Source: CAYGFH01 sp964356315
Lineage (GTDB): Bacteria; Patescibacteriota; Microgenomatia; UBA10105; UBA927
Length of the DNA stretch: 35,156 nt
NCBI GenBank assembly: GCA_964356315.1
Contig: CAYHHA010000015.1
Span: 1-35,156 of the forward strand
Reading direction: 5' to 3'
Part shown: positions 23,602 to 31,634 of the stretch, piece by piece
Numbering within the stretch: position 1 is the first letter of the stretch
Layout: each line of letters opens with the position of its first letter
The notes under the pieces: generated by a model
What the model was told of the DNA's origin: nothing
Seen by the model: the letters and a program-made list of their open reading frames with translations, nothing else
Databases searched by the model: none
Position numbers and translations under genes: made by a program

Positions 23602-24036
23602 ATGATACTTCACAAAACTATACTCATTCTAGAAGATAATTTTCGAACGCTCTCGAAGCTGATTGAGAAGCTTGCGGACTTGGAAGACGATCAGCCATAC
23701 GACTTCTCCCTCATCGTCCTTACCACGCATGAGCAGGTGGAAAAATATATCAACAATATGAAAGACATGGAAGCAGATATTATCTTGCTCGATAGAGATT
23801 GCAAATTAGGTGGCTCATTTCATGTATTAGCACTCGAGAAATTCGGAGTAGAGAAGGTCATATCCATATCATCTGTGCCTGACTACAATAAACAGGCACA
23901 ACAGCGAGGTGTCACTCGGGTCGTGTTGAAGGACTACACGAAGCTGGACGACTTTTCTGATCTGGTTATGAAGGAGATTACAGAGATGATCAGAACTATG
24001 GCACCGAGTGAAAAAGATATTCATCAAATACTATAA
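23602..24036 (+). CDS. Stand-alone response-regulator receiver domain
   Basis: 144 aa from the ATG at 23602, which places the first strand (KTILILEDN) at the normal position. A GTG at 23563 would add 13 residues. It has the acidic pair Glu11/Asp12, the likely phosphorylation site Asp64 in ADIILLDRDC, a Ser-rich strand VISISSVPD, and the conserved Lys110 in VVLKDY. There is no output domain: the protein ends about 30 residues after the receiver. No histidine kinase is seen in the window, so any partner must be elsewhere, and it may act as a phosphate sink or adaptor. The RDC after the phospho-Asp is unusual for the loop. Confidence 0.75.
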   Translation: MILHKTILILEDNFRTLSKLIEKLADLEDDQPYDFSLIVLTTHEQVEKYINNMKDMEADIILLDRDCKLGGSFHVLALEKFGVEKVISISSVPDYNKQAQQRGVTRVVLKDYTKLDDFSDLVMKEITEMIRTMAPSEKDIHQIL

Positions 24037-24255
24037 TTCCACCAGAGTTGAATTGGCAAGTCTGCATATGCAGAAGTTTTTCAGCAAATCAGGCAATTGA
24101 TATTTTGTGTAGATACGACAATACTCTTACTGCAATTATTTGAAGCTAAAACTTTTTTCCACTATAATCTTACCTCGCTATAATAGGGCTTATCTGATTT
24201 TTGAATTTCCATATAATCCGTTTTACCTATCCGATAGCAATGTTTCAAAATCGGG

Positions 24256-25002
24256 TTAAAATTTTTCAAATTCTGATTTATCAATACTACTTGTCCTTGC
24301 ATTACCAGCAACAACAGGATTAAGCGTAATCGTATATGTAGAATATGCAGTGTGTGTTGAAATGTATCTCCCTTCATCGCTTTGAGTGACCGAGGTTGTA
24401 TAACTGAATGAATCATCAAACTTCGCATAATGAGGATTCACCCTGAATACTTTGGATTCTGTATTCCAATCATTTCCTAGATGAAAATATAAAACATAAT
24501 TTCCATCGGAAATATCTTGAATAGAAAATGCCGATTTTGCTTTTATATAAACGGAGAATATAGAATTCTTGTTGTATGTGCTAACCATCTTTACAACAGC
24601 GTCTGACTCCGTTCCATTTTTAATATGTAATTCTCCACGTCCAACACTAGGGATAGAAGCAATAAATGTGCCATTTTGCAGAGAAACAAAATTTGATCTC
24701 TGCGCATCTGTAATAAGGGTGTTATCTGTTCTTAAAACGGCTAAAGCTATGATAATTAGTATCAGTATTAGCAATAGATTATTGAAGTCACCTCTGGATC
24801 TGATACGAAACGAGTGTGTTATTACACTTTTAATTTTTTTATAATAAGTGCTGAAGGTAGATATATTTTCTTTCTGCTGTTTTTTTGAATTAACACCGTA
24901 AATCTGAGTATCAATTCTCTCTTTGATAATCCGATTACAATATTTGCAATCAAAGTCGTCCTGATCAATCTGCTTTCTACAGAATGGACATGTTTTTGAC
25001 AT
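24256..25002 (-). CDS. Zinc-ribbon membrane protein with an outer domain
   Basis: 248 aa from the ATG at 25002. It starts with a zinc ribbon (CPFCRK then CKYCNR). One strong membrane segment (LLLILILIIIALAVL, about 78-92) follows, then an outer region of about 150 aa rich in Thr, Ser and Tyr (FIASIPSVGRGELHIKNGTE, GNYVLYFHLGNDW) that looks like stacked beta strands. This is the same plan as the protein at 20993 (zinc ribbon inside, membrane anchor), with a different outer part. A TATAGT box ends about 11 nt upstream. Function unknown. Confidence 0.7.
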   Translation of the reverse strand: MSKTCPFCRKQIDQDDFDCKYCNRIIKERIDTQIYGVNSKKQQKENISTFSTYYKKIKSVITHSFRIRSRGDFNNLLLILILIIIALAVLRTDNTLITDAQRSNFVSLQNGTFIASIPSVGRGELHIKNGTESDAVVKMVSTYNKNSIFSVYIKAKSAFSIQDISDGNYVLYFHLGNDWNTESKVFRVNPHYAKFDDSFSYTTSVTQSDEGRYISTHTAYSTYTITLNPVVAGNARTSSIDKSEFEKF

Positions 25003-25103
25003 ATCATTATTCAACTATACTTATACTGGAGATAATACCGTGCCAACTTTCTATTCAATAGCATCGTTAGTATACAACATTCTGAACGGACGTATCGTTC
25101 TAC

Positions 25104-25637
25104 TTAATTCAAGTTTATCTGTATTTCTTTACCTTTTGTAAAAACACCGTCTTTGTATTCGTATCGACGTTCATAATCTTTTCTGCTCCCATTCATATCC
25201 AAAGGACTACTGTATTTCAGAACAAAAACGTTTCCATCATATGCCTGCTCGTCTTTAATCCATATTTGTGGCAATTCTTCAGTTTCAAATATTTTTTTGC
25301 CATTTTTAATTATCAATACTTTTCCAGCTCCCTGTGTCATAGCGGTATGCTGCACAACTACACTTTCCGATTGACGATCGCCATCCACATCCATAGAGAA
25401 GTACTCTGGACACTGTTCTGCAAAACAGTATGGATAATCACTAATGATTATTTCTTGTTTGGTCGTGGACTCCTGTACTTTATCCTTATTTACTGCCAGC
25501 TTCTTAGTGTACTTCGTATAAAAAGAGCCATCAGGTTTATAAGTAAAATTAACGTATATCACTGCAAATATTACACAATGTGATAATACGGTGAAAAGTG
25601 AAAGGGTGTAAAATTTCTTTTTGAAATCTGTAATCAT
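25104..25637 (-). CDS. Membrane-anchored hypothetical protein, 177 aa
   Basis: One N-terminal membrane segment (about 10-30, LSLFTVLSHCVIFAVIYVNF) is followed by an outer domain containing YFSMDVDGDRQSESVVVQ. This is a DxDxD-like loop of the kind found in FG-GAP and related calcium-binding repeats, then VLIIKNGKKIFETEELPQ. Two Cys (YCFAEQCPE) may pair. It resembles part of the protein at 27052. The start at 25637 puts the membrane segment at the N-terminus; no Shine-Dalgarno is seen. Confidence 0.6.
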   Translation of the reverse strand: MITDFKKKFYTLSLFTVLSHCVIFAVIYVNFTYKPDGSFYTKYTKKLAVNKDKVQESTTKQEIIISDYPYCFAEQCPEYFSMDVDGDRQSESVVVQHTAMTQGAGKVLIIKNGKKIFETEELPQIWIKDEQAYDGNVFVLKYSSPLDMNGSRKDYERRYEYKDGVFTKGKEIQINLN

Positions 25638-25739
25638 ATATAATTATGAAATTGTTATAATATTCTTCGAATTATAACTAGGAAATGTATTCCAATCAAA
25701 AACTCATTCCAACTCTAATAATAGTTAAATAATTGCAAT

Positions 25740-26102
25740 TTATTTTTGGCGACATTTAAGAAGCTCCTCGATCATAATGTTGAGATACTTTTCTGCTTCG
25801 GATGAGTCGGTACCCTTCTCAATAAAAACTTTTGCCATTTCTCCATATCCCTCTAACCCTATCTCTTCAATTAAACCTTCAAAAGTACATGAGCATATTG
25901 CCTCACTAGAACCAACTTTAACGCACTCTTTAATATGCGATTCCTTATAGGTTTTTTTAAGCTCATTACCTGTCAAATAGCCTTCTCTCCTTGCCGCTTG
26001 TCTTCCTGCTACCCCTCCAAGAACTTTGGCAACCATATATATTATTAAAAAAATAAGTATTTTTTTCCAAATAGATTTATTCTTTTTTTGTATTTTTTCC
26101 AT
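25740..26102 (-). CDS. Membrane-anchored small Cys protein, 120 aa
   Basis: An N-terminal basic stretch, then one membrane segment (about 13-32), then a soluble helical domain carrying the spaced Cys set ECVKVGSSEAICSCTFEGL and a final LLKC. The spacing C-x8-C-x-C with a distant C fits a small disulphide-bonded domain outside the membrane. I recall similar four-Cys domains in proteobacterial and CPR hypothetical proteins, but cannot name this one. Probably real, given the composition and the signal-anchor layout. Confidence 0.6.
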   Translation of the reverse strand: MEKIQKKNKSIWKKILIFLIIYMVAKVLGGVAGRQAARREGYLTGNELKKTYKESHIKECVKVGSSEAICSCTFEGLIEEIGLEGYGEMAKVFIEKGTDSSEAEKYLNIMIEELLKCRQK

Positions 26103-26247
26103 ATTATTTTCTTACTACCCAAAATTCCATCTAGTTATTAATTACTATTTCAGCATAGCATACATTATTCACGAAAAATCATAAGGCCAATTCAAACTAC
26201 ATCTGGGGTATGTGATTGCTAAAAAAGCTTTTCTTTATTAAAAGGAG

Positions 26248-26253
26248 TATAAT
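26248..26253 (+). promoter_or_regulatory. -10 box of the small secreted protein
   Basis: TATAAT within AGGAGTATAAT, 9 nt before the ATG at 26263. The AGGAG lies too far upstream (14-18 nt) to be a good Shine-Dalgarno. Confidence 0.5.
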
Positions 26254-26262
26254 ACTGCTATT

Positions 26263-26523
26263 ATGAATAAATCACTGATAACGTCCTTAATAGTAACACT
26301 TGGTTTTGCATTCCTATTTTTTATAACTCCAGTACCTGTTAATGCTTATAGCTATAAAACGTCTTCGTTTCGCATGTCTACTCCTAGAAATTATACTAGT
26401 GGCGGCAGTTTATACAGAGTAAATGGGTATGTTAAAAAAAGTGGAACATACGTAGCGCCTTATACTAGAACACGACCAGATAACACTATCTATAACAACA
26501 GAAAATATATCCTCGGGTATTAA
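26263..26523 (+). CDS. Small secreted protein, 86 aa
   Basis: A signal peptide (MNKSLITSLIVTLGFAFLFF, likely cleavage after VNA) is followed by a short Tyr/Thr/Ser/Arg-rich mature part with YRVNGYVKKSGTYVAPYTRT and RPDNTIYNN. This VxGYxKxxGTYVxPxxRTxPDxTxxNN phrase recurs in small secreted bacterial proteins of unknown role, as far as I recall. It lies alone on the plus strand with its own -10 box. Confidence 0.7.
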   Translation: MNKSLITSLIVTLGFAFLFFITPVPVNAYSYKTSSFRMSTPRNYTSGGSLYRVNGYVKKSGTYVAPYTRTRPDNTIYNNRKYILGY

Positions 26524-27051
26524 ACAATTTTTTTTAATCAAGACGTCTCTCAATTTTACTGTTATAGGCAAATATTAATCAAAATATTATCGTTGAGAGC
26601 GAAGAAGTTTGATATTCACAAGTTGACATTTATATACACTTGGTAATTGGAATTTTTTTGTCACTGGGTTTTACACGATAGCGCAACTCAGAAATGATCT
26701 ACATCATATTTCTGTGGTAACGCGGGGACTTTGAAGGAGTCAACAGGATCGTAAGGACTACTGATGCTCCATGAAATTAATAGGATAATTCTGAATATTT
26801 GAAATCATATTTCTGAAATATGAAGACATATCCAAAGAAATATAGAAGGATGGTTGAAGAGAGTCCCAAGTCTTTCTCGTTGAGGTTTTGATGACAACAT
26901 GGGCAGATCTGAAATCCTAGGACAACCAGCTTGTTGAGAACAATTATATATAATTTATTCGGGTTGCCAATTCTTGCATAGAGAAGAAATACGATATATT
27001 GTAAAGAGAAGTATAGGAATAGGTTAAAGATGATCAAGCAATAAGGAAATT
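26524..27051. other. Gene-poor stretch, 528 bp
   Basis: No convincing gene. A minus-strand reading at 26777-27037, from a TTG, has hydrophobic parts and CPCCHQN, and may be a relic of a zinc-ribbon membrane protein. A small hairpin-prone region lies around 26720-26770 (GGACT...GGAGTC, CTCC). The last bases hold AAGGA for the next gene. Confidence 0.4.
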
Positions 27052-27747
27052 ATGGTTAAAAAATTTGTGATCATTATTCTTATGGGTATCGCATTTTCCA
27101 TAGGTGGGAGCTTGGGAAATAGCGGATTTTTGAAGAATACTGAAACTATCAAATGGAATAAATTGATACAGGAATATGAATTTGGAGATTTTGATGGTGA
27201 TACTAAGGAAGACGTAGCCATATTTAGCTATCCGCATGACGAAAATGACACACGCAAGCCCATGATACAAGTATTCGATCATGATGGTGAGCTGATAGCT
27301 GAGGATAATGACTACCGAATATTTGAAAACATTCAATTGGTAAATCTTTCGAAGATCAAACCCGATGACAAAAATCCCAAAGAGTTGCTCATAATTTCCT
27401 ATCCTACTGGTGCTCATGGATATGAGAGTAATTTTGTAAAAGTTCTGAATAATAAATTGATACCAATTGGCACCTCTACAGGTGACGGCGGGTATCCTGA
27501 CACAGACTTTATAGCAAGAGATTACGATAACGATGGAAAAGTAGAAATCTTATCCGTTTGGAGAGATGGAGAGAAAAATCTTAACAGAACTGATGGAATC
27601 ACATACTATTCCATAACGAATGTAAAACGGTGGAAGGATGGTACGTTTGAGAAAGTTTCAGACATCGATTATGACAATGTATTCGCAAAAATAGTCGAAT
27701 CTGATCCTAAAGGTTATTACACGAAAGATACGTCGAGCGTAAAATAG
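27052..27747 (+). CDS. Secreted FG-GAP-like protein, 231 aa
   Basis: Begins with a hydrophobic signal or anchor (FVIIILMGIAFSIGGSLG). The mature part has two calcium-binding-type loops in FG-GAP context: EFGDFDGDTKEDVAIFSY near residue 44, and ARDYDNDGKVEILSVW near 165. A weaker repeat lies between them, around VNLSKIKPDDKNPKELLIISY. Such repeats build beta-propellers on the cell surface in known families; here only about three blades are seen, so it may oligomerise or be partial. AAGGA lies about 5 nt before the ATG. Confidence 0.75.
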   Translation: MVKKFVIIILMGIAFSIGGSLGNSGFLKNTETIKWNKLIQEYEFGDFDGDTKEDVAIFSYPHDENDTRKPMIQVFDHDGELIAEDNDYRIFENIQLVNLSKIKPDDKNPKELLIISYPTGAHGYESNFVKVLNNKLIPIGTSTGDGGYPDTDFIARDYDNDGKVEILSVWRDGEKNLNRTDGITYYSITNVKRWKDGTFEKVSDIDYDNVFAKIVESDPKGYYTKDTSSVK

Positions 27748-27846
27748 TGTGCTAAAGTATGTGTGAAGATATCTAATGGAGTGTGTAAAGTACAATTCTA
27801 TCCATAATTATTTTATTTTGCAAATACAGCAGAAGAGGAGGAAATT

Positions 27847-28275
27847 ATGAAGTATATAAAAAGTTGTTTAACTGTTATTTTTATGTTATTTACTACTGCG
27901 ATTGCTGGAATTATTGGTACCTTATTCGCAAGAAATTTGGCATTTTATGTCATAGCAATCGGTTTACAATGGGTAATTGCATATGTTGCTTATACATTCG
28001 GAAAAATATTTGCTAGTAGATATTTACCTCCAAAAAGCAGCACAGATATTAAGTATGCCGACTTAAGCATAATCTTGACGGGACTAGGATTAATAGGGTT
28101 AATCTCACCTGTGATTGGACTTTTATTTGCTTTGCCAGCGTATTGTATAGCACGTCACTCAATATCAATAAATTACAAGAATCGAACATTACTATCATGG
28201 CTATCAGGAATTATTACGATAATATGTATTTTGAATGCAAATTATGGATTTGTCCTTATTTATTCGAGACAGTAG
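27847..28275 (+). CDS. Small integral membrane protein, 142 aa
   Basis: Four hydrophobic segments: about 7-27, 30-55, 73-95 and 118-138. Short loops carry basic residues (RYLPPKSSTDIKY, RHSISINYKNR). No known family is recognised. A strong GAGGAGG lies before the ATG, unlike most genes in this cargo region. It is the last gene of element 1 before the restored tRNA-Glu. Confidence 0.65.
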   Translation: MKYIKSCLTVIFMLFTTAIAGIIGTLFARNLAFYVIAIGLQWVIAYVAYTFGKIFASRYLPPKSSTDIKYADLSIILTGLGLIGLISPVIGLLFALPAYCIARHSISINYKNRTLLSWLSGIITIICILNANYGFVLIYSRQ

Positions 28276-28924
28276 AATAAGGAACATTAACGTAAAACCC
28301 TGTCTGGAAGAGATACTAGAAATGTTCCTTAAATACAGCTCCAATGACAACACCTGATTTTCAGTAAGCTGTCAGTTTCAACAATTCAATAGAATTAACT
28401 TTGATAGGAGCGTATAAAGATTCGATTAACTTGGAACCATTATCATTGGGTACCTATTTCTGCACAAAGGGGTATGAGTTTTGAATAAGGATTAGTAAGT
28501 GTGATTACAGAAGAGTTTCTGCATGGATTAAATATGCATAGGTGAGTAAGATAGTTCTTCAAAATGAATATTCATATAGAAGCAACTTGGTGTGTAGAGA
28601 GTTAAACACTCAGGATTTATGAGCATTCGCAAGTCTTCCGAATGGATCGGCACGTATCAGATGAATCCCCTGTATTTTCCTTACATATTCATCTAGTTCG
28701 AAGTGACGTTACATTTCGTATTTAAATAATGTATATATGTGTTCTAACAAACGTGACTGCTCAGATAATTTAAAAAAATGATGCATGAATACAAACAACT
28801 ACCATTGGCCCCCTATACCTGCCTTACATAGGCAATCAATTTTGTATAGATAATTCAATCCTATTGCTCCAGATAATATTTATATAGTTTTATGTAGGTT
28901 GTTGTCTAAGTGTTTTTTTTACCG
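28276..28924. other. Gene-free end of element 1
   Basis: About 650 bp with no supportable gene. It has a perfect 10-bp inverted repeat AAGGAACATT/AATGTTCCTT (28279-28288 and 28321-28330, 32-nt loop) directly after the membrane protein gene. The rest is AT-rich with scattered stops in all frames. Confidence 0.55.
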
Positions 28925-28930
28925 TATAAT
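28902..28930 (+). promoter_or_regulatory. Element-supplied promoter of tRNA-Glu
   Basis: TTGTCT (28902-28907), a 17-nt spacer, then TATAAT (28925-28930). The tRNA starts 53 nt downstream. A leader hairpin CTAGGT-TGTT-ACCTAG (28939-28954) lies between. Because it is inside the element, integration replaces the original tRNA promoter with this one. Confidence 0.75.
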
Positions 28931-28982
28931 TACAGGTATCTAGGTTGTTACCTAGTGCCTTTAGTGGCTCATTTAGTTCTAC

Positions 28983-29059
28983 GCCCCCATCGTCTAGCGG
29001 CCTAGGACAACGGGTTTTCAGCCCGTGAATCGCCGGTCCGAATCCGGCTGGGGGTACCA
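28983..29059 (+). tRNA. tRNA-Glu (anticodon UUC), intact; right attachment site
   Basis: GCCCCCA pairs with TGGGGGT (the first pair is G-U). The D arm, GTCTAGCGGCCTAGGA, is present. The anticodon stem ACGGG/CCCGT encloses TTTTCAG, giving anticodon TTC for Glu. The T arm is GCCGG-TCCGAAT-CCGGC, and CCA is encoded. The first 43 nt (28983-29025) are repeated at 15383. The last 42 nt overlap, on the opposite strand, the 3' end of the serine recombinase gene. Confidence 0.95.
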
Positions 29060-30517
29060 ATCTCGAAATTCGCCTGTTTTTAGGGGTTTTTCCATATATT
29101 TCCACGGTAGTTTGTATTGTTGTGACGTGACAAATCCATTTTCGACAGAGGCGTTCCAAAGTACCGATTTCAAAACATCTGCACATTCTGAATCATCCCC
29201 TTCTAAAAACGTAGTATAGATTGATTTGGCGCGATTATTAAACCGTTCCAACTTGTCCAACTTCTCATTTGGGTTTATCGGTTTGTAATGGCGTAACTGC
29301 AATTCTAACTGCATTTTGCTTTCGGCTATCTCTTTTTTCTTAGTCTCATACTCCATATCGTCTATTTTGTTATCAAGTAACAGATCGAGCAGTCTTTTGA
29401 GTTTCCCGTCGGCTGCCTGAAGTTGAAGGTCTATGCTCTCCCGTATACTGATCCCATTGGTGGATTTGATCCCCATATCATGGATGTAGGTCTCGTAGGC
29501 TAACTGTGCCATTTCTCCTTCTACGGCGGAAAAGGGGCTGATGAGATCCCGAAGTAAATTGTGTACCTGTGACTCTTTCAGATACCGAAGGTGGGCAGAG
29601 CAAACACCTTTAGAGTTGGTACAGTAGTAATATCGATGGATCTGTTTTTTAAGGGATGCGGTAAACTTGCACCCACAGGTCGTACACGTGAGATATCCCC
29701 TATAGAGAAACGATTGTTTTTGCGTTCCCTTTACGTTTTTACCGTTTAATCTGTCCCCAACTAAATCAAATAGCCCTTTGCTCACAATCGGTTGATGAAT
29801 ACCTTTGTAGAGTGTCCCATGACTTCTAAACGCCCCGTAATAGATCGGGTTGGTGAGAATCTCATGTATAACGGATTTTGGTACTTTGCTTCCAGCAATA
29901 CGAGACCTGAGGCCTCGATCAAATAAATGATCTGCTAATTGTTTGAGTGGATATGTCCCTTCTGCGTAAAGGGTAAACGCCATGCGGATATAGTCAGCAT
30001 ATTTTGGATCAGGGTGTATTTTTCCGTCTTCGTTTATGTACCCTATTGGAGCCCGTGAGGTAACTTCGCCCCGTTGTCGTTTTGTTTCGTTTCCCTCTTT
30101 TACTTTGATTGAGAGTTTTTTGGAAAAGTGGGAGGCCTCGACCAGATCACGGATGACCTCATGGATATCATCGACTGTTGAGTGAATTCTCTCCTTGACC
30201 ATGACAATGCCTTTAAGATATCCCTGCTCAACTAAATCGACAATATCAGCAAGTTCCCGTTCATTCCGAGAAAGGCGATCAGCATGAGCAACGACTATAT
30301 ACTCTGCTTTTCCATCTCGAACTTCGGAGAGCATTTGTGTAAATACAGGCCTGTTGCCTGATATTTTTGCACTTCGGGACTCCTCATAATCGGCAATCAC
30401 CATGAGACCATGATGAAAAACTAATACATCGGTGAGGCGTTTTTGTGTGATAAGGGAAAGCACTTGATTCCCACTCTCATCGGTTGATTTGCGCCTATAT
30501 ACAATTGCGTTTTTCAT
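29018..30517 (-). CDS. Large serine recombinase of element 2
   Basis: Resolvase/integrase of the large serine family, 499 aa. The N-terminal catalytic domain starts AIVYRRKSTDESGNQ, with the nucleophile Ser near residue 11. VAHADRLSRNERELAD carries the active-site Arg pair near 80. The recombinase domain has APIGYINEDGKIHPD and ILTNPIYYGAFRSHG. A zinc ribbon (TCTTCGCKF then YYCTNSKGVCS, about 275-315) and a long helical coiled region (about 375-440) follow. The last 13 residues, from WYPQPDSDRR on, are read from the antisense of tRNA-Glu, so the natural C-terminus has probably been set by the integration site. It overlaps Rep by ATGA (30514-30517). Confidence 0.92.
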   Translation of the reverse strand: MKNAIVYRRKSTDESGNQVLSLITQKRLTDVLVFHHGLMVIADYEESRSAKISGNRPVFTQMLSEVRDGKAEYIVVAHADRLSRNERELADIVDLVEQGYLKGIVMVKERIHSTVDDIHEVIRDLVEASHFSKKLSIKVKEGNETKRQRGEVTSRAPIGYINEDGKIHPDPKYADYIRMAFTLYAEGTYPLKQLADHLFDRGLRSRIAGSKVPKSVIHEILTNPIYYGAFRSHGTLYKGIHQPIVSKGLFDLVGDRLNGKNVKGTQKQSFLYRGYLTCTTCGCKFTASLKKQIHRYYYCTNSKGVCSAHLRYLKESQVHNLLRDLISPFSAVEGEMAQLAYETYIHDMGIKSTNGISIRESIDLQLQAADGKLKRLLDLLLDNKIDDMEYETKKKEIAESKMQLELQLRHYKPINPNEKLDKLERFNNRAKSIYTTFLEGDDSECADVLKSVLWNASVENGFVTSQQYKLPWKYMEKPLKTGEFRDWYPQPDSDRRFTG

Positions 30518-31404
30518 AGTGGCTGTATTGGGGCATGGATCTCTTCACCATCAATATATTGATCTTTAATCAGCATATTATATACCCAGTCAATATTTTT
30601 TGATTTCAGTACGTTTTGTTTTTCAAAATTTGATAAGTCTGGATAGAATTGTTCAGTTGATTTTTTGGGTCGTATACATGACTGACTAATTCCGTATCGT
30701 TTTTCGAAATGGTACAAATTATTTATCGAATCATCCGTAACATTTTTTACTAAATATTTCGAAAGATACCCCGAAACACTCAACAAATCCTTAATTTCAT
30801 CAACATACATTTGAGGACCTCCACCAATCCTTTGCCATATTTTTCTGACCTCAACAATATCAAGGCGAGTGTTTATCGCAATATGGAGATGTGCGTTATT
30901 TGTATGTAACTTCTGAAACTCAATCACCCACACGTATTTGAATATATCCCCACCTTTTACCATTCTGCTAATGTTTGTACGGAGAGTATTAAACAAATCA
31001 GTTATATATTTTTGTGTACGATCACCATATTTTTCTGGGATTATTTTTGGATCAAGTGTTAAGGTGAGAAAATATTTCATCTTATTTATGATGATTACCC
31101 CACGTATCAAGTTCGCAGCAATTCTCGCCTTTATTGGGGCACAGTTTGGACATCTCCATGAGTTACACAGCAACTTCAAAAATGTTACAGAATCAAAATT
31201 TCCATTGGTAAATTTCAAAAGGGCAGCACCAAACTTTTTACAAAAATATGGCGGATCTTTTAACATGGTGAATTTCTGATCTCTCAAGTTGCCCTTTTTA
31301 CTACTTTGGCCGTTGATACGTCCTTGTTGAGATGATCTATTAAGAGTTAAACATAGTGTCTGCTGGCTGTCGCCAGCAGACACACTATTTTGTATCTCGG
31401 TCAT
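30514..31404 (-). CDS. HUH-type rolling-circle replication initiator (Rep)
   Basis: Single-strand endonuclease that nicks the origin and starts rolling-circle replication of small plasmids or phages. It is 296 aa from the ATG at 31404, which has AAAGGAGG 4-5 nt upstream (the longer GTG form from 31434 lacks this). CPNC at 85-88 with an earlier Cys pair suggests a zinc site. Motif 1 is FLTLTLDP (112-119), motif 2 is AHLHIAI with His172 and His174, and motif 3 is SGYLSKYLVK with Tyr213 (and Tyr217) as nucleophile candidates. The closest kinds are Reps of small plasmids and filamentous or micro-like phages. It is coupled to the recombinase by ATGA. Confidence 0.85.
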   Translation of the reverse strand: MTEIQNSVSAGDSQQTLCLTLNRSSQQGRINGQSSKKGNLRDQKFTMLKDPPYFCKKFGAALLKFTNGNFDSVTFLKLLCNSWRCPNCAPIKARIAANLIRGVIIINKMKYFLTLTLDPKIIPEKYGDRTQKYITDLFNTLRTNISRMVKGGDIFKYVWVIEFQKLHTNNAHLHIAINTRLDIVEVRKIWQRIGGGPQMYVDEIKDLLSVSGYLSKYLVKNVTDDSINNLYHFEKRYGISQSCIRPKKSTEQFYPDLSNFEKQNVLKSKNIDWVYNMLIKDQYIDGEEIHAPIQPL

Positions 31405-31558
31405 GCCGCCTCCTTTCGGAGTTATAAATGGCACGACCCCAATAGAAGAGACTTTGATGGATCTCCTCTATTTCTGCATCAGAAAACTCACGGTTAAACC
31501 GTTTCTGAAAATATTCACGTATTTTTTTATTTAATTCACTTTCTGATGATTGGTTCAC
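31385..31558 (-). CDS. Small ORF upstream of Rep, 57 aa
   Basis: Starts at a GTG (31558), the only start-like codon after an in-frame stop. It is a helical, charged protein containing KKIREYFQKRFNREFSDAEI, then EIHQSLFYWGRAIYNSERRR. It overlaps the 5' end of rep by 20 nt, so translation is likely coupled. The basic helical profile could suit a copy-number or relaxosome accessory protein, but this is a guess. A perfect 7-bp inverted repeat covers its start codon. Confidence 0.55.
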   Translation of the reverse strand: MNQSSESELNKKIREYFQKRFNREFSDAEIEEIHQSLFYWGRAIYNSERRRHDRDTK

Positions 31559-31572
31559 GGAGAACGTGAACC
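31552..31572. promoter_or_regulatory. Operator-like palindrome at the start of the Rep operon
   Basis: GGTTCAC, a 7-nt spacer, then GTGAACC. It overlaps the GTG start of the 57-aa ORF. A protein bound here, or an RNA hairpin, would block translation or transcription of the whole Rep-recombinase operon. Confidence 0.5.
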
Positions 31573-31587
31573 TTCAGAAGATTTAGG

Positions 31588-31634
31588 CACACTAAATACT
31601 CTTTCGACATGTATCAAGCAATGTATTTAGTGTG
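31588..31634. repeat. Perfect 12-bp inverted repeat, candidate origin hairpin
   Basis: CACACTAAATAC (31588-31599) and GTATTTAGTGTG (31623-31634) pair perfectly around a 23-nt loop. It lies 30 bp upstream of the 57-aa ORF. Rolling-circle plasmids carry such hairpins at the double-strand origin, close to rep. It could instead be a regulator site. Confidence 0.5.

Noticed and set aside
26777..27037. Minus-strand frame of 86 codons with CPCCHQN and hydrophobic stretches
   Set aside because: It starts only at a TTG with no ribosome site and overlaps the ribosome-binding region of the 27052 gene. Kept only as a possible relic.
28890..29186. Minus-strand open frame of 98 codons across tRNA-Glu
   Set aside because: It is the antisense translation of the tRNA and of the recombinase 3' end in another frame, a common false call.
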